64,000 nt of DNA from Polytrichum commune (GCA_950295325.1 OX485807.1:46778440-46842439); one strand, 5' to 3'. Positions 47,490 to 58,340 are shown, counted from the first letter of the stretch. Translations and numbers: made by a program. The notes: a model not told the origin generated them from the sequence alone.

Positions 47490-49457
47490 TGGGGGGGAGT
47501 CACTCCCTTATATTTAGTGCGAACATGTGAAAACACAAGGCGTTTTTGTTGGGGGGGGGGGGTATTGTAATTTTTTAACATTCACTATTTTTGAGGACCC
47601 TATAGGTGGATTAACTTGGATGTTATTCTTCATATACATGGACATATAGTAGTTATAAATTATAGTTTTTTCCGATGTCATGTAAAATTTAATACTTACA
47701 CATATAAAATCATAATTTCCACATTGACATAACATGCATGGAATTAAAAAGCTCCCTAATACTGTAGAGGGCTCTTTATTTCAGCTTTTGATATGCTGGA
47801 TGTAGAATCTCCATGGGATGCAAGTGGTTGTGGCGAATGCGAGCATGACATGTGGCAACGTCTGAGGGGAATATTCTTATTTTGTGTCAGAATAAAGAGC
47901 CCTCTACAGTATACACTCTACTTATTCAAAACATACACACATGAAAATAATGATTAAATGTTTGTGTATTAAAACACATAGAAATGCTCTTGAAAATTAT
48001 GTTTAAAAACAGAATTGTATATATACATGTAACATTAGAGTACAACCAACCAACACCAATCACAAAGTTTGTTTAGGTTTTACAAATTTAGTTGTGAAGC
48101 ATTTTTTTACATTGTTCAAGTTCAAGTGGTTAAAACCATATAATATGAGAGAATTTCGAAGAGATAGCCATCATCCCAATTGGAAAGAGAGATCCAGCTG
48201 TAGTGAACTGCACACATGATCAACTCCAATGAAAAGGGAGAACCAACCTCTAGTTATAGATAAACCGATGGAGTTTGAAAAGTAATTGGTAAAAGTAAAA
48301 AGCTTTAGGAAAATTTCAATCTTGTAAAATAACATAAATGCTATTTGGCATTTTTGATTTGGTAGTGTTGATGTTTTGAAACTACCAATCTTGTAGTGTT
48401 GAGTTTGAGAAATAACTAGTTGGACTTGGAAACACTAGCATTTTAATTTGACTGATCATGGCCGAAAATTTCTTGGGACATTGATCAGCTCTCATGAAAC
48501 TTAATCACCAAAGTAGACTCCAAAACGAATCCAAAATGAGTCCAAAACATAAAGTATATTCATATCATAAAAGCTCCAAAACATCAATGATACCGAATGC
48601 AAACTACAATAGAGGGTAAGGCATGATGCCCATCGAGTACAAATTGCTCTCTAGTAGTGAAGAGTTCTTTCTTTCTTGCTGGATGAGATGGAATGGGAAC
48701 ATACTTCACACCACTCAGACTAAATCACGGGGAAAACATGAGTGAAATCACGGAGTTACACTTAACTAAATTATGGAGTATAGATTTAGGCACTACACAT
48801 CCATGAGCTACACATCCTCCTCACACAACATATTCCTAAACCCTAAATCTATACACTTCATAAGCAACCTTCAAAGCATTTCAAAAGAAAAAGAGAGAGA
48901 TACTCATAGAGTCATAGCCTAACCATGCCATCATGCCACTTGCGTAATCACAACCTAAACATGCCACTGCGCCACACTCAAAACTTGCACACCCCTATGA
49001 ACTCACACACCCTTGTTAGCCACACAAGAGAGATGGGTTGGAAACAAGTCCTCATAAGGATTTCGGGGAGGTCATTCTTCCTTTTTTAAGTGTTCCATTT
49101 TATGGATGAAATAATGAATGTCATGAATGAAATTAGTCTCATTATTTGGAATGATGGGATAGAGATTATTCTTGTAAAGCAAATAGCATAAGGTCTCCCT
49201 AAGGTGTGGGGCCCTGATATATATTATTTTAAAATTTCACCCTAATAAACCCTACAGTATGTTAGTTTAATGTTTTTTCTTAAACAATCAATTTGTAAAA
49301 ACCCTAATTTATTTATACTATGTAGTTCAATATAAATATCTTGGTCTTTGTTAGAAGCACAAGTTTTATAATTTGTAGGTTGCAACTTGAAAGTGTATTC
49401 TAAATTTTTTCTCACATAGTGTCTTAAAATACGGGAGTGACCCCCCCCCCCCTCCTT
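47490..49457. mobile_element. Candidate 2-kb element with G-tract inverted ends inside the Gypsy remnant
   Basis: The left end is GGGGGGGAGTCACTCCCTTA, followed by TATTTAGTG and ATGTGA. The right end, read inverted, is a G tract, then GTCACTCCCGTATTTTAAGA, then CACTATGTGA. The block sits between the RNase H and the integrase C-terminal parts of one decayed Gypsy element, so insertion is likely, although loss of the integrase core complicates this. No transposase was recognised inside. A similar single end is at about 25705. Confidence 0.5.
47759..47912. mobile_element. 154-base MITE with perfect 22-base inverted ends
   Basis: The outer end ATACTGTAGAGGGCTCTTTA (plus TT) at 47759-47780 is the exact inverse of 47891-47912. 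TA at the borders suggests a Tc1/mariner-type TA target, but this is not proven. Perfect ends suggest recent activity compared with its surroundings. Confidence 0.75.
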
Positions 49458-49639
49458 GCGGGAATGTATCTAGAGGTTTCAAACTCATTGAAGAAATAGA
49501 AAGATTTAAGTATAATGATTTGAGAGATGGCCTTTGATATTGTAATGTCAGAGCCTGTATTTCCAAAGTAAGAAATTAAAGACTCGATATTATGCATGAT
49601 CTTCATGATATTCCGAGAAATGAATGAAGTTACTGAATA

Positions 49640-50140
49640 TGTTAAATTGAAGAATGCTCAAGATGGAACCAAACACTCTATGGATAAGAATTTGAGGTGG
49701 GTGATGAAGTTTTTTTGAAGGTCACACCATAGAGATCTAATTTGACATTGGGAAAGTCAAAGAAGTTGTCTCTTGAATTTTTGTGATCCATTTGATATTG
49801 TTAGGAGGATTGGACCAGTTGCTTATGAATTAAATTTGCTCGAGGACTTGGAAGATGCATAATGTTTTTCATATGATTTTTTTGAGACTATGTATCGGAT
49901 CCTAATCATGTGTTGCCTAGCTTCCTAAGGTTGCTCTTGAGGGAAACGTGTTAGGAGAACCTGAGAAAATTTTGCAAGTGGATACACAATATGTACATAA
50001 TAGATTTTTAGGAGATTCTTGATGAATGGAAAGACTATCCGAAAATTGAAGCCTCTTGGGAGTGTGAGGTTGATTTCAAAAGAAACTTTCCCACCTTTGT
50101 CATTGAGGACAATGACATATTTTTAAAGGGGGGGGGCATA
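49640..50140 (+). pseudogene. Decayed Ty3/Gypsy integrase C-terminal region
   Basis: Across frameshifts the plus strand reads EFEVGDEVFLK, TLGKSKKLS, RIGPVAYELNLLEDL, YVSDPNHVLP, EILDEWKDYPKIEASWE and NFPTFVIEDNDIF. These are the GPY/F-type and chromodomain-like text of plant Gypsy integrases. It is most likely the 3' part of the same element as 46199-47430. Confidence 0.8.
50126..50136 (+). other. Candidate polypurine tract of the Gypsy element
   Basis: AAAGGGGGGGGG directly follows the pol reading frame end (EDNDIFLKGGG), where the second-strand primer of Gypsy elements lies. The 3' LTR would begin just after; its counterpart was not found upstream. Confidence 0.5.
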
Positions 50141-51060
50141 TATATATGGTTGACCACCAATACAATTTTTAGATTGAGTTTGGTCTGGCTAAGTTACTTC
50201 AACCTTCGTTGACAAACCATTTGAAATCACATCAACAACTATGTGATTTATACATCGGCTTAAATATACAACCATGATAAATGATAGTGAAGTTGGGTTG
50301 GTGACAATAAATACCATAAAAAATAGATTATTTTTTTGGGATCTTCCCCTAAAGTAGGAACTTTGGAATTCACAACCCTTCACCTAACTTAATTTATCAC
50401 TTAATCCCATTATTTGAAAGCACCTCCAAATCTTAAGCCCCTCACAACACCTCTCACTATCTTTTTCTTCTGCTTCTAATAAATATAACAAGAACAAGAA
50501 CACGAACAAGAAGAATAATGAGATACATTTGCCTAATTCAATTAATTATCTTAATCGTACTCCTAGTTTTGAGTGGTATGTGATTTGGTGTGGCTCCAAA
50601 AACGGGTACCAAAAAGGAGCCATAAGAACATGTTTAATAAAAAGATTGGATTACATGGTTAGAATATAATAACTGTTCTAAGCACAATAGTTAACATAAT
50701 TGGGGGTGGGGGTGGGGGTGGGGGCGAGGAACATGTATGACCATTGAATGAACACGCGAACCTTTGCTTTAGTTATGAATAAGATGTTCATATGAGCTCT
50801 GAGTTTTTGTGGAAAGCGGCTATGATCTCAATTTAGATAAATTGCTACATACGGCATGTGCGAATGGCGTGTTCATATCCTAGGAGAAAATGCGACAATT
50901 TAAGACCCATCAACTTCATGTGAGCGAGCTTTCCTACTAAGAATCCTGTTACAAGCTAAAGTGACAGCATTAAGTCTGTTGAGGTCCACCTCACAAGTGT
51001 TGATTAGCGAAGTGCATGAGCAGCACTTGTCTTCCTCTCACGCGCGCCGTTCGCACCAGC
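50141..51060. other. Possible 3' LTR remnant and spacer before the Em cluster
   Basis: AT-rich sequence after the polypurine tract; a GGGGGT minisatellite lies at 50702-50725. No gene seen. Confidence 0.35.
50702..50725. repeat. GGGGGT repeat
   Basis: Four GGGGGT units, able to form a G-quadruplex. Confidence 0.8.
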
Positions 51061-51072
51061 GCCGTCGCTCCA

Positions 51073-51079
51073 ACGTGGC
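51073..51079 (+). promoter_or_regulatory. ABRE of Em copy 1
   Basis: ACGTGGC core of ABA-response elements, 197 bases before the ATG. CACATGCA, an RY-like site, follows at 51096-51103. The arrangement recurs before the other Em copies. Confidence 0.65.
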
Positions 51080-51141
51080 CAGATCGTTGGCCTGCCACAT
51101 GCACCTGCCTTTCCTCTTCCCATCAGGCCCTACTGTCGTTC

Positions 51142-51148
51142 TATATAA
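51142..51148 (+). promoter_or_regulatory. TATA box of Em copy 1
   Basis: CTATATAAAC, 128 bases before the ATG, giving an expected leader of about 100 bases. Confidence 0.65.
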
Positions 51149-51269
51149 ACCTCCCACCTGTGGTTAATCAGCATCAAGCTCAGCAACTCATCTAAGTATT
51201 ATTTCCGTTGGATAAGTTGTCGATCGGGCTCGTCTTCTCTACTTAACTTTTTCGTTGCAGCCTATCAAG

Positions 51270-51864
51270 ATGTCAGGAAACACCAAGGATTTGGATGCCA
51301 GGGCTGCCGCCGGTGAGACGGTGGTGGAAGGAGGCACAGGAGGCAAGAGCCTGCAGGCTCAACAGAATCTCGCCGAGGGTCAGCATTTAACTCCCTTTTA
51401 TCATGTGGCTTTCATTCGGTCATGTAAATTATATTCTAATGAGTGGGAATGTGGGGGGATGTATTGCACCACCCTGTAAATTAGTGTGTGTTTGATTCTC
51501 AATGTTGCAGTTTACAATGTAGGTATCTACTATATTCGTGTCTGAGGGAGGATGACGGCTCCCATGACAAAGTATTGGTTGGCTGGTAGCAGAGAAAAAT
51601 TGATGTGGCATGATCACGAATTTCGCTTTCGGCAATTTGATAAGATACAGTGGCATTTTCTTGCTGGTGATGATTTGCGGTATGACATGTGTCACTTGTG
51701 TCGCAGGGCGAAGCAAGGGCGGACAGGCACGCGCTGAGCAGCTTGGCCATGATGGGTACGTGGAAATGGGCAAGAAGGGTGGATCTGCGACCAACGAGCA
51801 ATCTGGCGGTGATGCAGCTGCCGCTGCTGGTCGTGGAATCGACGAGTCGAAGTTCACCAATTAG
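51270..51864 (+). CDS. EM: Em-like LEA group 1 protein, copy 1 (two exons)
   Basis: Predicted 88 residues from exons 51270-51378 and 51707-51864 with a 328-base GT-AG intron, phase 1, splitting the Gly of AEG/RSKGG. The N-terminal part has [16 protein letters not shown]; the second exon carries one copy of the group 1 motif, [20 protein letters not shown], followed by [12 protein letters not shown] and the family ending DESKFTN. Em proteins are small, very hydrophilic and unstructured in water, and protect cells during drying; they are normally induced by ABA in embryos or desiccating tissue. Start chosen at MSGNTKD because all copies begin there; an in-frame ATG 15 bases upstream lies in the leader. 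It shares a 27-base 3' UTR motif with copies 2 and 4. Confidence 0.93.
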
Positions 51865-51925
51865 ATGCAATAAGAGATTATTAATTGCATAGACTAGATG
51901 CGTATATTGAGAAGCATGTTTTGAG

Positions 51926-51952
51926 TTGTACAGTTCAGGTTGTGAATACAAA
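51926..51952 (+). promoter_or_regulatory. Conserved 3' UTR motif, Em copy 1
   Basis: TTGTACAGT.CAG followed by TGTGAATACAAA, repeated at equal length after copies 2 (56480-56506) and 4 (61617-61643) and in diverged form after copy 3. It could be a poly(A) region (TGTA plus an AATACA signal) or an RNA control element. Confidence 0.45.
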
Positions 51953-53289
51953 GACCGTGCATCGATATCACTACCGTTTGTTTTTATGTACAATGGAGTA
52001 ATGGGTTGTTTGCCAGGCCGTGTCGAAGGCAACAGTAATTATCGTTCACATCCTTGTAGTCAATTTAAGAGAATCTAGGTGCTGTGGGGACTGTTTACAG
52101 TTAATCATTTTTTAGGAACAACAATTAAAGGTTGTTGCAACAGATTGTCGGTGGATAAGAAATATCTCATGTCCATTTGTGGCCATCTAGATGTGAACAA
52201 TTCTACATCGTCAATAGAATTTACCAGATGGGGCATGTCGGTTCTGCTCACTGCTCAAATGAAAGAAAATTTTAATCACAATATATCTATCATACACATA
52301 TCTTACGAGGGATAAGCAAGCTTGAACAATATGTTGATTTGTAAATCAGATAGGAAGGTTTTTTTGATATCGTCATCTTTTCCCTGAATTTCTCACTTTA
52401 TGGAGATAAGAAACTTTTGTTGCAGATGTGAGCGTAATGTTGAATTGAGCTTGGTCAGAGTTACATTCTCTTGTTGCTTTCTGATCGCCGAAGTGTACCC
52501 ATATCTCTTCATATTTAAGCTTATGATTCGTCAATAAAATATTATAATGTCTCTTGTGTATGAGTCGATCTGTGCTCCTTAGTACTCTCCTTTCTGGCTA
52601 GTCTCGACTTGTTTGCATTACAAGTCTACAACAAGGCTCCCACAACCATCAATTGGTATTCACATTTCGGAGAAGTAAATTTTACCCGAATAAACGGAAT
52701 TTTAAATTTCTCAAACAAAATCCTGCAATAACCTCCTCATTTTAAACATACTTATCTTGCTCACAACTGATGCTTTACTTGAATTGCGTTGTTGAGCAAT
52801 ACACTACTCCAAAATGGTTCACATTGATATCCCCATTTTGGCATCCCCATTTGACTTGAAGAAATTTACACATAGCTAAGTTAAGCATGATCAGTTGAGA
52901 CGGCAATGTATTCACTCCCTTGCATAAAAGCCATGTATTTCATTTTACACACCGAATAAATCAATCATGCAAGCGCGGTTTTCAGTGCACAAATTTTCCT
53001 CGCCAGCCCAGTTTATAATTTCAATGCAGCATCACTGTTCCTAAATTCTTGTGCATCGGTCCCTCTTGAGACATTAGAGCTGCACAAATATAACCCAATC
53101 AATATGGAGTGGAAAGGATAAAGAGCTGATTAAGCATGAAACATAAGGAAACCATTGCCTTACATCAGCCATATCATTTGCGAAATTTCATTCGTAACCA
53201 TGTGATTGTTTACAAGCTCATTTTGCTTCCACATCCCAACTGGGGTGGTCACTGGAGGCTAAATAAAAACTAAAAACAATTGACAATTT
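51953..53289. other. Em spacer, part of a duplicated unit
   Basis: Sequence from about 52920 to 53290 (for example GGAGTGGAAAGGATA, GAGCTGAT and AAGCATGAAA) matches 57415-57705, so the spacer was duplicated together with an Em gene. No gene in it. Confidence 0.55.
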
Positions 53290-54555
53290 CCGGCAGATTT
53301 GGCAATCACAATTCAGATTTGGCAACGTTTATAGTTGGGCTCTTCACAAAGTTCTTCCAAATTTTGATAAAATCTAGCAATATTTTCTAGATTAAGAACT
53401 CTTCCTCTATTCACCTCAAGAGATTCATGTACCCTCCTAACCAAGTCTGGATGTCCATGCATATATGGGCTACTTAAGTCATGACTTTCCAGGCACTCCA
53501 CTTGTAAAAGGGGTCAATTTAGTTTGGATTATTTTAGCAGTTTTTGCTTTCAGCTAAGAGATGTTTAGAGAACAACCCCATCCCACCATTTCTTCTATAT
53601 ATATGATGAGCTTCTCTTCTTCAACCATAGTAAGACAATTTGTAAACCTGTTTTTTAGCTCTTGGTTTTCCCAGAGTAATGGTCCTTAAGACTAGTTCTA
53701 TGTATCCCATATTTTTTGCAAACTTGCTCCATTTTGTATCCATTGTCAAGGGCTGCCATAGCTTACTGTAAAGCATGATCAATCCAATCAATTATATTTT
53801 TCTTGACCCTTTTCTTAATTCCCCTTCCACCTTTGTTTTTTGTAGGCTATTCCAAATTTGGAAGTGGTGGCATGTCAATTGGCTCTCTTCTCATGGTGTT
53901 TGTGCAAAGGGGCACATATTTCATATTGACATAAGCATATTCATCACTTCATTCTTCCATATTTTTTTCTCCCTCTCCATTTTCATTTCTTCATGATCTA
54001 ATTCTACTGCTCTTTGATTATGTAGGACAAATGTGGTTGGATCCACTGTCCTCATGTGATTGTCACCACAATTGTTTTGTTTCCAATTACCTTTGTCCCA
54101 ACCGATTCCATGAATATGTTTGTTGTTGCTCGATAATGTCGTTGTGGTCCTTCCTTGCCTTCTCCCTAGATTGTCAACTTGTTGTACAACTTGCAAATCC
54201 AATTGCTGAAGCGGAATGCTCCTCCCACCTCCTTCACTGCCCGCACTTGAGTCATTGTCATCGTTGGCACCCCGGAATTGAGAACAAAAGGAGCTATGAG
54301 GCATCTCCATAGATACATCATCCTCCACATCTTGTATATAGTCCTTGACTCCTTGTTTGATTTGTTTGCACAATCTCATTCATGACATTGGGATTGTTCT
54401 TGCACCTTATAAACATTGTCGTCACCGTGATTGCCACTGCTGCTCAATCCCTTTAGAGAACACTTCTCCCATATTTGAAATTTAATTCCATTATCATCCT
54501 CACTGAAATTGCAATATGAGACCGAAGAACACGACGATTCATTCTTCTTCTCCAT
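53290..54555 (-). pseudogene. Decayed pogo-like transposase, N-terminal part (Psq and CENP-B HTH domains)
   Basis: Minus-strand text across frameshifts: an acidic Ser-rich start (MEKKNESSCSSVSYCNFSED), a Gln- and Asn-rich linker, then ALDNGYKMEQVCKKYGIHRT followed by SLKDHYSGKT at about 53670-53780, a typical Psq/pogo helix-turn-helix. Next come EEEKLIIYIEEMVGWGCSL, TKLTPFTSGVPGKS, HPDLVRRVHESLEVNRGR and ENIARFYQNLEELCEEPNY (down to 53313), the CENP-B-type DNA-binding domain that precedes the DDE domain in Tigger/pogo and plant relatives. It breaks off where the first catalytic Asp would lie (an NCD remnant may be present at about 53300); no DDE core follows. Several stops and frameshifts show it is dead. 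It lies in the Em spacer, where the matching spacer after copy 2 is about 1.6 kb shorter. Confidence 0.75.
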
Positions 54556-55069
54556 ATGCTAGATTGGCACATCATGTAAACATGCAATCTATTTAGTGAT
54601 CACAACTATTCATCACTACCCATGCTCGGAGGATTTTTATTGTATCATTTATGTCATTTTTCATGAAATATCTACCAATTGCATTTAGTTACTGTGGACA
54701 AGAAGCAAAGAATAACGACCATTTCAAGTTTCACTAGAGAGTTAATGATCATCGCATGCATTGTTTAAGTATGACATCTCATAGATGCATGGCTACCGAA
54801 ATAAGGATGATCAACCACTAGCCTTGTGACACTGGTCACCACCATGTTCTTCATTGCCCAATCCACATCATGCTTAACTATGCCTCTAAGATACTAATTT
54901 GCACTCCACATGCAACCAATCGTCCATATCTGCACTTATGGGTGCTGGTTTTGAACTTTAATAGCCACCAATTCTTTAGTTCAAATCTTCCAACTTATAG
55001 GCTAGGCTACGTAGGATGGCGGTCATGGGGTTTTGACGGTGATAGGAGGTTTATCATAAGCTTGATGCC
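54556..55069. other. Sequence flanking the pogo remnant
   Basis: No gene seen. It is probably part of the same inserted block, because homology to the other Em spacer resumes only at about 55070. Confidence 0.4.
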
Positions 55070-55300
55070 GTATGATTCAATTCCACAGAGCTGTTAATTT
55101 TGAGGTATGAAGCTTTCATGGACAAATACGATTTTTTTTAAGCGTGAATACAATAAGTTCAAACGGTTAACTGAGACTTGAATGCCCTGCAGGATGAATC
55201 AGCATCTAGAATGCCCAAAATTAAATGAATCCTGAGAAGTGGCAAAAAACATGGTGACCACTTGTCTGTTGTGCATTCAGCTGCTCTTCTCTCACGCGCG
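55070..55300. repeat. Duplicated upstream segment of the Em unit, copy 1
   Basis: Matches 57862-58090 (TGATTCAATTCC, GAGGTATGAAGCTTT, CCTGCAGGA, ATGGTGACCACTTGTCTG). The offset of about 2.79 kb gives the length of the tandem unit. Confidence 0.65.
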
Positions 55301-55326
55301 ACTCTCGCAAGCGATATTCCTCTTGC

Positions 55327-55333
55327 ACGTGGC
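55327..55333 (+). promoter_or_regulatory. ABRE before the truncated Em fragment
   Basis: GCACGTGGC, with CACATGACCTGC 23 bases further on, as in copies 1 and 3. Confidence 0.55.
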
Positions 55334-55564
55334 CTCATTGTTGGGCATCCACATGACCTGCTCCCTATTCCCTCTTTCGCTTTTTCGTTTTCTATATTTA
55401 CCTCCTTGCAGCTCAGCTAAGTTAGTGCATTGACTCACATCACCATTTGCTCATACTTTCTCAACTGCCGGCATCTTTTCGTGGATTGTCAGCGAAGAAT
55501 TTCATCTTGTAGTTGAGTTTGTCGTTTTTGGAGGTCATTGCAAGTTCAATCCATAGTCAACAAG

Positions 55565-55616
55565 ATGTCATGAACACCAAGGATTTGCATGCGAAGGCCG
55601 CCGCCGGCGAGACGGT
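55565..55616 (+). pseudogene. Truncated Em exon 1 fused to a promoter copy
   Basis: The original start reads ATGTCATGA (frameshifted against ATGTCAGGA of the other copies); the downstream ATG gives MNTKDLHAKAAAGETV. The exon then stops being Em and becomes a second copy of the Em promoter (GGCCTCCTTGTTGGGCATCC, then CACATGACCTGC). The coding GACGGTGG and promoter CACGTGGCC share GTGG at the joint, so a microhomology or unequal-exchange event is likely. Cannot make an Em protein. Confidence 0.8.
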
Positions 55617-55851
55617 GGCCTCCTTGTTGGGCATCCACATGACCTGCTGCCTATTCCCTCAGTTGCCTCTTCGTTTTCTATATTTACCTCCTTGTAGCTC
55701 AGCTAAGCTTAATGCGTTCAAACACAACCCAATTTATTGATGCTTTCTCAGATCCTAGATTCGCTGTGGACATTGTGGTTGGAGGATTTAAACGTATAGT
55801 TGAGGTGGTCATTTGAATATGTTGTTACAGCTTCAATCCACAGTCAACAAG

Positions 55852-56409
55852 ATGTCAGGAAATACCAAGGATTTGAATGCGAAGGCCGCCGCTGGCGAGA
55901 CGGTGGTGGAGGGAGGCACGGGCGGCAAGAACATGCAGGCTCAACAGAATCTCGCTGAGGTTCATTTGATGGGGTTCATTTCGTTCCCGTAACTTATGGT
56001 GATGTTTTAATGTGATTTCGGAAGATGAGTAAAAATGTGGTTTGTGCGTGATTCTCAATGCTGTAGGCTGCAATGCATGTCTCTGGAATATGTGGAATTG
56101 AGTGAAGAATGCCTTTTTGGTTGGTTGAAAGATGTGAAAAGTCTGACGTAGGATGGAATGTTGCCGATTGCCTAATTTGATGAGATGCATCGGTACGTCC
56201 TTGCTTGTGGTGTTTTGCGGTATAAACTTGGGGTGACATTTTGTGGCGCAGGGCGAAGCTAGGGCAGACAGGCACGCGCCGAGCAGCTTGGCCATGATGG
56301 GTACGTGGAAATGGGCAAGAAGGGTAGATCTGCTACCAACGAGCAGTCTTGCGGTGATGCAACCGTAGCTGTTGGTCACGAAATCGACGAGTCGAAGTTT
56401 ACCAATTAG
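55852..56409 (+). pseudogene. EM: Em-like LEA gene, copy 2, disabled
   Basis: Exon 1 (55852-55959) is intact in sequence ([19 protein letters not shown]...). At the exon end one G is missing compared with the other copies (CTGAGGTTC against CGAGGGT), which shifts the splice phase. Exon 2 from 56252 has TAG at 56260-56262 where the others have the Lys of RSKGG. Later changes include Gly to Arg and Gly to Cys (MGKKGRSATNEQSCGD). The end DESKFTN and the 3' UTR motif remain. Its promoter lacks the ABRE because of the rearrangement just upstream. All three points indicate a pseudogene. Confidence 0.85.
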
Positions 56410-57414
56410 ATGCAACAAGTGATACGCATTAGCAAGGATTGACTGCATAGGATACATAAGAAACGAAGTGTCTTTGAATTTGTACAGTTCAGTATGTGAA
56501 TACAAACATTGTGCATCATTATCACTACATTTTATGTGCAATTGAGTAAGGGGTTGTGTGAGCAATGCTTGTCATTGTTCAAATCCTTTTGCACAGTTGG
56601 AGTGTCTTTAAGTTATTGGTATTGTTTTGCTAGGTGCTGAGAGTAGTTCTGGTATTCCTAGAAACTGCTACCTAAGATTGTTACAACATTTCGGCAGTGG
56701 AGAAGAGGAACATGAAATGTGCATTTTAATTTTATCAAGATGTTAAATTATAAAGTTAACATCGCCAATAGGATTCAAAATGGGGAATATATGTTCTGTT
56801 CACGATTTATATGAAATAACATTTCTTGCTTCTATACAGGGTTAGTAAAGAGGTGGATAAGCTAACAATACATAAGCCTGTGTTATTCAGAATGTTACAA
56901 GAAGAATTTGTTGATAAATCATCTCTCTTAAATGCTCACATTTTATAATGAAAAATTTCGATGCAGATTTCAGGTAGAATTGAAATATGGACATTGTGAA
57001 AAGAATCATACACTTTCTTATGGCTTCCAAGTGCTGGAATCTTATGTGAAAGTAGATGTCAGTTGCAGACATATGGACAGAATTGTGTCTCGTATTTGAT
57101 CAATTCTTACGTTTAAGATGCTTTGGAATTCTGTCAAGTATTTTAAAATTTCATAAATTTTATACTGTTTGCAAATTGCAGTCTACCCATTAAACTTAGC
57201 TGGAATACCCTTGACAAGAGCAGTTTGTAGTTACAATAAAACTATTAGTCAACAAACAACATGAAAAGTTTACATTGACATATATGGAATGCAAAGGTTT
57301 CTCGAATTTGTTAAACCTAATTTCTAACTAACGCTCTCGTTTCAGAGCTCCTTCATGTTCATATTAAATCATACCCAGTCACATATTCTTTACTTCAAGT
57401 TCGCTTACGCTCAA
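56410..57414. other. Em spacer, AT-rich
   Basis: No gene seen; contains the conserved 3' UTR motif of copy 2 at 56480-56506. Confidence 0.45.
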
Positions 57415-57705
57415 TACCTCGGTACGCAGTACAGAAATACACTATGCCTGTTTTACAGTACATAGACTGCATTCAGTCTAATTTCATGTGCACCAGTCTC
57501 TTGTGATCCATTTAAAGCTGCGTATATATAGCCTAAAGCTGGAGTGGAAAGGATACTGAGCTGATGAAGCATGAAAGCTGATAAAATAATATAAAAGCTG
57601 ACTTCCATGACTCATACCAATTTGCTTCCAAATCCCAACTGTTGCTGTCATTGGAGGCTCAATAGAACCCTAAAATCACTCGATAATCGCAAAGGTGGCA
57701 GATAA
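57415..57705. repeat. Duplicated downstream segment of the Em unit, copy 2
   Basis: Homologous to 52920-53290; shared stretches include GGAGTGGAAAGGATA, GCTTCCAAATCCCAACTG-like text and GGAGGCTMAATA. The segment between here and 57862 is about 160 bases, against about 1.77 kb in the first spacer. Confidence 0.65.
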
Positions 57706-57861
57706 CACTTGGTGAGTTTAATGAATAATATCACTTTTCGGCATCCAATGAAAATATATCACACTTAATTACAAGCTCTAGATATTGCCAAGAATATCGC
57801 TGCCATGTGTACACAATGCACATTTCTTCCTTCGAAATTGAGATGCTGTGCGACGTAATAC

Positions 57862-58090
57862 TGCATGATTCAATTCCCTGTGTCAGGAGAAATCCCATGA
57901 GGTATGAAGCTTTTAGATTATAAATCTAAATATCGTAAAGATTTTAGACTGTTACCTTAGACTTCGTTTTCCTGCAGGACGAATCAATATCTGCAACGCC
58001 GAAATTAATGGTTTATGGGAAGTGGCAAAGGGCATGGTGACCACTTGTCTGATGTGCAGTTCGCTGATCTTCTCTCACGCGCCACTCTCG
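57862..58090. repeat. Duplicated upstream segment of the Em unit, copy 2
   Basis: Homologous to 55070-55300. Confidence 0.65.
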
Positions 58091-58109
58091 CAAGACAACG
58101 TCCTCTTGG

Positions 58110-58116
58110 ACGTGGC
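58110..58116 (+). promoter_or_regulatory. ABRE of Em copy 3
   Basis: GGACGTGGCGTC, 231 bases before the ATG, with CACATGACCTGC from 58132. Confidence 0.65.
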
Positions 58117-58172
58117 GTCATGGTTGGCATCCACATGACCTGCTTCCTTTTCCCTCCGTCGCCTCTTCGTTA

Positions 58173-58180
58173 CTATATAA
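58173..58180 (+). promoter_or_regulatory. TATA box of Em copy 3
   Basis: ACTATATAACC, about 160 bases before the ATG. Confidence 0.6.
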
Positions 58181-58340
58181 CCACCCTTGCAGCTCAGCTA
58201 AAGCATTCAAACACAACACTATCCGTTCATTTTTTGTCAGTTGTCAGCATCTTTGCGTAAGTTGTTGTTGGAGAATTGCAACGAATAGTTGCATTGGTCA
58301 TTTGAACAGGTTGTTACAGCTTCAATTTACAGTTAATAAG

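Noticed and set aside
51429-52032. Minus-strand frames of 143 and 177 codons opposite Em copy 1
   Set aside because: Antisense shadows of the GC-rich Em exon; the same antisense text appears opposite copies 3 and 4, and no splice or family evidence supports it.
55855-56565. Minus-strand frame of 236 codons, the longest in the window
   Set aside because: It lies exactly opposite the Em pseudogene and joins antisense exon text to intron and UTR; no domain.
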